Below, one piece after another: positions 1 to 4,361 of a stretch of 7,258 bases of DNA (positions are counted from its first letter, which is position 1; every line of letters begins with the position of its first letter). The position numbers were made by a program, and so were the translations under genes. A model generated the notes under the pieces. The model searched no databases. It saw nothing but the letters and a program-made list of their open reading frames with translations, and was not told the origin of the DNA. Location: positions 1 through 7,258 of the forward strand of contig PCBQ01000060.1 of assembly GCA_002731395.1 (NCBI GenBank), read 5' to 3'. The DNA comes from Methanobacteriota archaeon. GTDB taxonomy: Archaea; Thermoplasmatota; Poseidoniia; Poseidoniales; Poseidoniaceae.

Positions 1-879
1 CAGCCAGGTGCGGAACTTTTGGCTGCTGTGGAAACTGCCGAAGCTCGTGATCTCCGGGTCGAATTGGTCGACCGGGACATTCAGACCACGCTTCGAAGGG
101 CTTGGCGCCGCATGCGCTTCCGAGAGCGCGTTCGCTTGTTGTGGGCGTTGCTTGCGGACGACGATGAAGACGAGGAAGACTTTGATCTCGCTGACTTGCT
201 TGGTGACGGGGACCTCCTGAGCGACCTCATGGAAGAATTGCGCACCATTTCACCGGGTGCTGGTGAGGTGCTAATCGACGAGCGTGACACCTACATCGCC
301 GAGAAGGTGAGGCGTCTTGAGGGGCAAGGAACGACCCTCGTCGTGGTCGGTGCGGGTCACTTGAAAGGCATCGCTGCCCATTTGGAGGCAAATCGGTCCG
401 ACGGCTTGGACCTCGCACCGCTTGACGCTCTACCTCAGACCACGGCACTGCGTCGGGCGGTTCCATGGCTGCTTCCAGTGGCTGTGTTTGGTTTGGTGGT
501 GTGGAACGTCATCAACGGTTCCACCGAGGCACTCATCGAGTTGTTCACCATTTGGACCGCCGCAAATGCTGTTCTCGCAGCCTTGGGGTGCTTGTTGGCT
601 CGAGGTCACCCTGTTGCTGTGCTGACCGCTGCCTTGGCTTCTCCCATCACGTCATTGAATCCTACGCTTGCCGCTGGTTGGTTTGCGGGCTACGTCCAAA
701 TGCGCGTGGTCGAGCCGAGCGCAGAGGATCTCACGCAGTTCCTCAAACTCGAACGCATCAGTGATTTCTGGACCAACAAAGCCGGTCGTGTCCTGCTGGT
801 TACCGCTTTGTCCAACCTTGGCTCGATGCTCGGCGCGTGGGTTGCAGCCGGCACCTATGCCGGATGGATTACCCTCTGA
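1..879 (+). CDS. TraB/PrgY-family membrane protein, C-terminal part (5' end outside window)
   Basis: The frame is open from base 1 to a TGA at 877-879, giving 292 visible residues; the start lies upstream. The TraB/PrgY family is named after the enterococcal pheromone-shutdown proteins; archaeal members are common, but their substrate is not established. Seen here: the family stretch LVDRDIQTTLRRAWRRM near residues 32-48, a short acidic segment (about 52-70) of the kind other archaeal members carry, DERD at 93-96, and the second family GxxH-type motif GAGHLKGI at 117-124. The first such motif would be upstream. About four hydrophobic membrane segments follow (roughly 154-171, 181-203, 203-222 and 264-286), including ASPITSLNP typical of the membrane domain. 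The soluble part is therefore probably a metalloprotease-like fold anchored by the C-terminal helices; that role is inferred from the family. The last 11 bases overlap the 3' end of folP on the other strand. Family call is firm, function is not. Confidence 0.9.
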   Translation, partial: QPGAELLAAVETAEARDLRVELVDRDIQTTLRRAWRRMRFRERVRLLWALLADDDEDEEDFDLADLLGDGDLLSDLMEELRTISPGAGEVLIDERDTYIAEKVRRLEGQGTTLVVVGAGHLKGIAAHLEANRSDGLDLAPLDALPQTTALRRAVPWLLPVAVFGLVVWNVINGSTEALIELFTIWTAANAVLAALGCLLARGHPVAVLTAALASPITSLNPTLAAGWFAGYVQMRVVEPSAEDLTQFLKLERISDFWTNKAGRVLLVTALSNLGSMLGAWVAAGTYAGWITL

Positions 880-1741
880 GCGTGAAGGGGCGAAGCGCAT
901 TCAACAGGTCCCTGTGCGCAGCCACGTCATGCACCCTCAGCACGCCGACGCTACGAAGGCATGCCAAGGCGGCCAACCCAAGGGTCCCCGGCAGTCTGTC
1001 TGCGGCGTCCACATGGCCGGTCAGGTGGCCGACCACCGATTTGCGTGACACGCCCCAGAGCACGCTCCACCGGCCTCCATCGCTGAGGTCCGCCCCATGC
1101 TCCAACAAGGCGAGGTTGTGGTGTTGCTCTTTTCCGAATCCAATGCCGGGGTCGAGGCAGATGAGCTCCTCGGGATGGCCGCGGTCCACGAGGGCCCTGG
1201 CCGTGGTGAACAAGGCACCGTGCACGTCATCGACCACGTTCTCGTAATGGACGTCGTGTTGCATGGTCTTCGGTGTGCCCTGCATGTGCATGATGCATAC
1301 TGCAGCCCCTGATCGGAGCACCACGTCCATCATCGCAGGGTCTCGAAGTCCACTGACGTCATTGACCAAATCAGCACCCGCTTGAAGGGCGGCTTGAGCG
1401 ACAATGGCATGGCGCGTATCGATTGACACCAAGCCCTTGGGATGGGCTGCTTTGAGGCCCTGAATGACTGGAATCACGCGAGCGCACTCCTCATCCAAGC
1501 CCACGGTATCTGCGCCGGGGCGCGTGGATTCACCGCCAACGTCCACCCATGTGGCGCCGTCCTCGAACATCGCGATACCCCGTTCGATGGCTTGTTGTCC
1601 AGTTACGCGCGATTCAGGGTGGAAGGAATCCGGTGTTATGTTGAGGATGCCCATCACCTGAGGCAAGCCATCTGCATTGGGGCGGATGGCGCGTGACAAC
1701 GCGTCTCGGCGAAGACCGTCGCCCTGAAGGTCGGAGGGCAC
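869..1741 (-). CDS. folP: Dihydropteroate synthase
   Basis: FolP condenses a pterin diphosphate with p-aminobenzoate to give dihydropteroate in folate synthesis; it is a soluble TIM barrel. All signature blocks are visible, numbered from the proposed GTG at 1741: MGILNITPDSF (30-40), VDVGGESTRPGA (66-77), SIDTR (106-110), VNDVSGL (126-132), MHMQGTP (151-157), LDPGIGFGK (196-204), SRKS (232-235) and RVHDV (269-273). The predicted 290 residues match the usual size of about 280. The stop is TAA. The start is the weak point, because no in-frame ATG precedes the first motif. GTG 1741 is chosen because a TATA-like box lies about 25 bases upstream. TTG 1699 would give 276 residues, closest to the E. 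coli length. GTG 1828 would add an Arg/Pro-rich tail overlapping the divergent gene and looks non-coding. No key residue appears to be missing, so an active enzyme is expected. Confidence 0.93.
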   Translation of the reverse strand: MPSDLQGDGLRRDALSRAIRPNADGLPQVMGILNITPDSFHPESRVTGQQAIERGIAMFEDGATWVDVGGESTRPGADTVGLDEECARVIPVIQGLKAAHPKGLVSIDTRHAIVAQAALQAGADLVNDVSGLRDPAMMDVVLRSGAAVCIMHMQGTPKTMQHDVHYENVVDDVHGALFTTARALVDRGHPEELICLDPGIGFGKEQHHNLALLEHGADLSDGGRWSVLWGVSRKSVVGHLTGHVDAADRLPGTLGLAALACLRSVGVLRVHDVAAHRDLLNALRPFTLRG

Positions 1742-1748
1742 GCCCTCC
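1733..1748. promoter_or_regulatory. Perfect 7-base inverted repeat at the proposed folP start
   Basis: GGAGGGC at 1733-1739 and GCCCTCC at 1742-1748 are perfect reverse complements separated by two bases. On the minus strand the proposed folP GTG sits in the centre. If folP is transcribed leaderless from this GTG, the dyad spans about -7 to +9 of the transcription start, a position where a bound dimer would block initiation. It could equally be a chance GC-rich palindrome, or coding sequence if folP starts farther upstream. Confidence 0.35.
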
Positions 1749-1762
1749 CCATTCCGAGAGTC

Positions 1763-1770
1763 TTCATAAG
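1763..1770. promoter_or_regulatory. Candidate shared TATA box for divergent folP and the membrane-protein gene
   Basis: TTCATAAG (CTTATGAA on the other strand) is the only AT-rich patch in a GC-rich intergenic stretch. Its centre (1766.5) is 25.5 bases from the ATG at 1792 and 25.5 bases from the proposed folP GTG at 1741. In archaea the TATA box sits about 25-27 bases upstream of the transcription start, so this placement would put both starts at or next to their start codons, giving leaderless mRNAs. The match to the consensus TTTATATA is only partial. Confidence 0.4.
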
Positions 1771-1791
1771 GAGGCAGGGGGAAGCGTTCCC
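1768..1791 (+). promoter_or_regulatory. Distant Shine-Dalgarno plus hairpin before the membrane-protein ATG
   Basis: AAGGAGG at 1768-1774 is a strong Shine-Dalgarno match, but it lies 17 bases before the ATG at 1792, too far for normal use. The intervening bases contain a perfect short hairpin, GGGAA at 1779-1783 and TTCCC at 1787-1791 with loop GCG. Folding it would leave an effective spacing of about four bases. This reading requires a leader transcript and so competes with the leaderless interpretation of the overlapping TATA-like box. Confidence 0.3.
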
Positions 1792-2439
1792 ATGGTCGAG
1801 GTCGACGCTCCAACGGAAGAGACCTCACAGGTTCTTCCCGATCAGGAGAACATCGACCTTGCCGATCGCCTCATGGAACGTTTCGCACCTGAGGGGGGTC
1901 AAGGGCTCAACGCCATGCTGTCGAACCGGGCGAAATCCGGCGCCATGGTCGTGGCGGGTCTCGGTTTTTTCATCTGGATCAGCGTGTTCTTTAACCTCGA
2001 TTCGAGCGCCGCCACCGACGACACCATCCTCCTCAATTTTCCCTTCCACACCATTGCCATCGTGGTGGCCCTGCTGAGTTTCCTTGCAGCCATTTTCTCT
2101 GAACTCGGAAGCGAGCGCGGTCGAGCAGCCCCCAGCATGATGGCGGGCCCGATGCAGTTCTTTGCCATCATTTACGTGATTGAGCCGTTGGCAACCGGGG
2201 CCATGTCAGACGCCATCACCGTGGAAGAAGGGCTGTGGCGGACGGTGCGTTTGGCGGTCATTTTTGCCGGTGCGTATTACGGAGCACGCCTCATCATGGA
2301 AGCGTACTTCTTGGTCTGGCTCCGGACCTTCTGCGACACCTTTGGTTTCGTTCCTGGGGCGGTTCAATCCAGTGTGGCTGCACAGGTCCCTGCAGCACCT
2401 GAAGCAGAGATGGTGCTGGAGCTTGAAAGCGTCGCGTGA
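1792..2439 (+). CDS. Unrecognised multi-pass membrane protein, 215 aa
   Basis: I do not recognise the family. The product has a polar, acidic N-terminal segment (residues 1-45), then about four hydrophobic segments: roughly 50-68 (AMVVAGLGFFIWISVFF), 85-103 (FHTIAIVVALLSFLAAIFS), 117-137 (MAGPMQFFAIIYVIEPLAT) and 151-177 (TVRLAVIFAGAYYGARLIME onward). A short Ala/Val/Glu-rich cytoplasm-like tail closes it. There is no signal peptide at the start, and I see no catalytic motif. The ATG at 1792 is preferred over an in-frame GTG at 1693 because the earlier start would run through folP and adds an Arg/Pro-rich segment that looks non-coding. The gene diverges from folP, and its TGA overlaps the first codon offered for trm56 (GTGA), so the two are probably translated from one mRNA. 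Real coding is well supported by that overlap and by the clear hydrophobic pattern; function is unknown. Confidence 0.8.
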   Translation: MVEVDAPTEETSQVLPDQENIDLADRLMERFAPEGGQGLNAMLSNRAKSGAMVVAGLGFFIWISVFFNLDSSAATDDTILLNFPFHTIAIVVALLSFLAAIFSELGSERGRAAPSMMAGPMQFFAIIYVIEPLATGAMSDAITVEEGLWRTVRLAVIFAGAYYGARLIMEAYFLVWLRTFCDTFGFVPGAVQSSVAAQVPAAPEAEMVLELESVA

Positions 2440-3032
2440 CGCGCCGAGCGCTTGATGAGGGGCGCGTCCTCCGCTGTGGCATGGGTGAGCGGATTGATGT
2501 GCTCCGCTTGGGGCACCGCAAAGGGCGCGACCCACGCATCACCACTCACCTCGCTTTGGTGGCCCGCGCCATGGGTGCAGACCGCTTCCTGCTTGGCGGC
2601 GACGAAGACGAGAAGATGTTCGAGAACGTTCGTTCCGTCGAGGCCCGCTTCGGGCAGGCGATGGCCTTGGAGTACCTTGCATCTCCCTTGCGTTGGTTGC
2701 GGACCTTCGCCAAGAAGGACGCAGGGGACGGGCAACCCGGTACGGTCGTGCACCTGACGATGTACGGCATCCCGCATCGCGAAGCGATTCCCCACATCCG
2801 TCGCGACCGGCCGTTAACGGTCGTCGTCGGCGGGGCGAAGGTGCCTCCTGAAGCCTTCAGCCTCGCACATCACAACGTGTCTGTGGGCCAACAACCGCAC
2901 TCGGAGGTGGCCGCTCTCGCCCTATTTCTTGACGCGTGGACCGAGGGCGCAGGGCTGAACCGGACGTTCGAGCATCCGCAACTTGTGATCCACCCGAGTG
3001 CCCGTGGCAAGAAGGTCACCGAAGAAGAGTGA
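2436..3032 (+). CDS. trm56: tRNA (cytidine(56)-2'-O)-methyltransferase, SPOUT family
   Basis: Trm56 methylates the 2'-O of C56 in the T-loop of archaeal tRNAs using S-adenosylmethionine, on a trefoil-knot SPOUT fold; the protein form is an archaeal hallmark. Visible motifs (numbering from GTG 2436): VLRLGHRKGRDPRITTHLAL (22-41), the acidic GGDEDEK (54-60), VVHLTMYGIP (104-113), and the knot with the cofactor loop VVVGGAKVPPEAF (129-141) followed by VGQQPHSEVAALALFLD (150-166). The 198-residue length fits the family's roughly 180-200. The start is ambiguous. GTG 2436 overlaps the upstream stop and suggests coupling. ATG 2481 (183 residues, MGERIDVLRLGHR) matches the usual family N-terminus better. 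GTG 2499 has GGTGA about 10 bases upstream. The basic, acidic C-terminal tail (KKVTEEE) looks dispensable. Identity is strong; the exact start is not. Confidence 0.93.
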   Translation: MTRRALDEGRVLRCGMGERIDVLRLGHRKGRDPRITTHLALVARAMGADRFLLGGDEDEKMFENVRSVEARFGQAMALEYLASPLRWLRTFAKKDAGDGQPGTVVHLTMYGIPHREAIPHIRRDRPLTVVVGGAKVPPEAFSLAHHNVSVGQQPHSEVAALALFLDAWTEGAGLNRTFEHPQLVIHPSARGKKVTEEE

Positions 3033-3053
3033 ATCCGCGAGGGTTCAGGTTCA

Positions 3054-3058
3054 TTTTT
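3054..3058 (+). terminator. Possible T-run terminator after trm56
   Basis: Five consecutive T residues lie 21 bases past the trm56 stop, in an otherwise GC-rich region. Archaeal termination often uses U-rich tracts without a hairpin. The run is short, and its last three bases also belong to the left arm of an inverted repeat (3056-3093), so its role is uncertain. Confidence 0.3.
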
Positions 3059-3093
3059 GGCCCCAATCATTATTGAAGTCCGGTCGGGCCAAA
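3056..3093. promoter_or_regulatory. 8-base inverted repeat bracketing the carAB promoter region
   Basis: TTTGGCCC at 3056-3063 and GGGCCAAA at 3086-3093 are perfect reverse complements with a 22-base spacer. The right arm ends two bases before the ATG at 3096. The spacer contains the only AT-rich box in the gap. The arrangement fits an operator for a dimeric regulator that would flank the TATA box. If a leader RNA exists, it could instead be an RNA stem close to the start codon. No regulator gene is visible in the window to pair with it. Confidence 0.4.
3065..3076 (+). promoter_or_regulatory. Candidate TATA-like box for carAB
   Basis: AATCATTATTGA is an 11-of-12-base AT-biased island apart from single C and G positions. 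Its core (about 3068-3075) is centred about 25 bases before ATG 3096, the archaeal TATA-to-start distance. No Shine-Dalgarno sequence precedes the ATG, which agrees with a leaderless transcript. The match to the archaeal TATA consensus is imperfect. Confidence 0.4.
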
Positions 3094-3095
3094 CG

Positions 3096-4361
3096 ATGAT
3101 GTCGGGGGGAGGCTCGGACCAACCCCGACTTCCCGACGCGGCAGACGTCTTCACACAGGGCGAAGCCCCCCCTCGAGCCTCTGGCCCAGGGCTGCTGCTG
3201 ACCGCTGACGGCCAGCGCTACAGCGGGCGGCTCTTCGGTGCACAGGGCATTGGTGAAGGCGAACTTGTCTTCACCACGGGGATGATGGGTTTCCAGGAAT
3301 CCCTCACAGATCCTTCCTTTGCCGGGCAGGTGCTGACCTTCACCTACCCGCTCATCGGAAATTACGGCGTTCATCCCGGGCGCTCAGAATCAGGACGCGT
3401 GTGGCCGCGTGGCGTGGTCGTCCGCCACGCGATGGAGGAACCTGATCATCGCGATAGCATCGGGACCGTGGACGAGCTCCTTCGTCATCACGGCGTGCCC
3501 GGCATCGAAGCCATCGACACCCGGGCCATCACCCGTCACGTCCGTGAACTTGGCACGGTGCTTTGCGTGTTCGGACCTGCATCGGAGGAGAGCGCCATGC
3601 AGGCTCGGCTTGATGCCATGACCTCACCAGAATTGGAGGATTTGGTGGCCGAAGTCAGCGTGCGCGAGATCGTTCACCTCAACCCGGGCGCGAAGGACGA
3701 CCTCGGACGACCTCTCCCGCGCCTTGCGGCATTGGATTGTGGCGTGAAGAACAACATCTTGCGCCACCTCTGCTTGTATTTTGAGGTGCTTTGGTGCCCA
3801 CCGGAAACCTCCCTCGACGACCTCGTCGCGAAGCATAACATTGACGCGCTGTTCTGCTCAAACGGGCCTGGTGACCCGGCTCATCCCGGGCGTGCCACCG
3901 ACGCGCGCCGCACGCTGGCTGCTGCGGTGCAGCATGGCCTCCCGGTGATGGGGATCTGCTTGGGTCACCAGCTCATGGGACTCGCCTCCGGCCTTCGAAC
4001 CTACAAGATGCGTTACGGCCACCGAGGGGCCAACCAACCGGTGCTTGATCTCGTCGAACGCCGCGTGTGGATCACCTCGCAAAACCATGGGTTTGCGGTG
4101 GCGGACCCCAACGCAGGGATGCTGGCCGCACACCCAAGCGGTGCTTGCAGTCCGAAGGCGGAACCGCAGCATGATGCGGAGGTCGTGGTGCGCTACGTGA
4201 ACGCCAACGACCGCACGGTCGAGGGCTTAGACCTCGTTGGCCGACCGGCGTTTACGGTGCAATTCCACCCCGAAGCGTGTCCGGGTCCCCATGACGCTGG
4301 CCCATTGTTCACGCGTTTCCGCAGCATGGTTGATGCTCACCTGCAAGGGGGTGAGGCCTGA
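3096..4361 (+). CDS. carA: Carbamoyl-phosphate synthase small (glutamine amidotransferase) subunit
   Basis: CarA hydrolyses glutamine and passes ammonia to CarB. Numbering from ATG 3096 (421 residues): a 30-residue polar extension, the CarA-specific N-terminal domain (about 32-190, with LLLTADGQRYSGRLFG, FTTGMMGFQESLTDPSF, YPLIGNYG and IDTRAITRHVRE), then a class I amidotransferase domain (about 210-415). The domain holds LDCGVKNNILR, SNGPGDPA, the nucleophile Cys288 in GICLGHQLMGLA, KMRYGHRGANQPV, TSQNHGF, and the catalytic His391 and Glu393 in FHPEACPGPHDAGPLF. The triad is complete. E. coli CarA has 382 residues, so the extra length is mainly at the N-terminus. Two consecutive ATGs (3096 and 3099) are both possible starts; a TTG at 3057 would consume the promoter-like gap and is less likely. 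The stop overlaps the carB start as TGATG, implying translational coupling and equal subunit production. Confidence 0.96.
   Translation: MMSGGGSDQPRLPDAADVFTQGEAPPRASGPGLLLTADGQRYSGRLFGAQGIGEGELVFTTGMMGFQESLTDPSFAGQVLTFTYPLIGNYGVHPGRSESGRVWPRGVVVRHAMEEPDHRDSIGTVDELLRHHGVPGIEAIDTRAITRHVRELGTVLCVFGPASEESAMQARLDAMTSPELEDLVAEVSVREIVHLNPGAKDDLGRPLPRLAALDCGVKNNILRHLCLYFEVLWCPPETSLDDLVAKHNIDALFCSNGPGDPAHPGRATDARRTLAAAVQHGLPVMGICLGHQLMGLASGLRTYKMRYGHRGANQPVLDLVERRVWITSQNHGFAVADPNAGMLAAHPSGACSPKAEPQHDAEVVVRYVNANDRTVEGLDLVGRPAFTVQFHPEACPGPHDAGPLFTRFRSMVDAHLQGGEA

Noticed and set aside
160..222. Acidic run in the TraB-family protein as an inserted or repeat-expanded element
   Set aside because: Archaeal members of the family commonly carry a short Asp/Glu-rich stretch at this point, and the codons are mixed rather than a simple repeat.
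1693..1791. Earlier GTG start for the membrane-protein gene
   Set aside because: The added 33 residues are low-complexity and basic, lie antisense to folP, and would remove the control region; ATG 1792 is more sensible.
1742..1828. Upstream extension of folP to the GTG at 1828
   Set aside because: It adds an Arg/Pro-rich segment unlike any dihydropteroate synthase N-terminus, overlaps the divergent membrane-protein start, and would consume the only promoter-like sequence.
3057..3095. TTG start for carA at 3057
   Set aside because: It would translate the T-run, AT-rich box and inverted repeat; the added residues do not resemble CarA, and a tandem ATG follows at 3096/3099.
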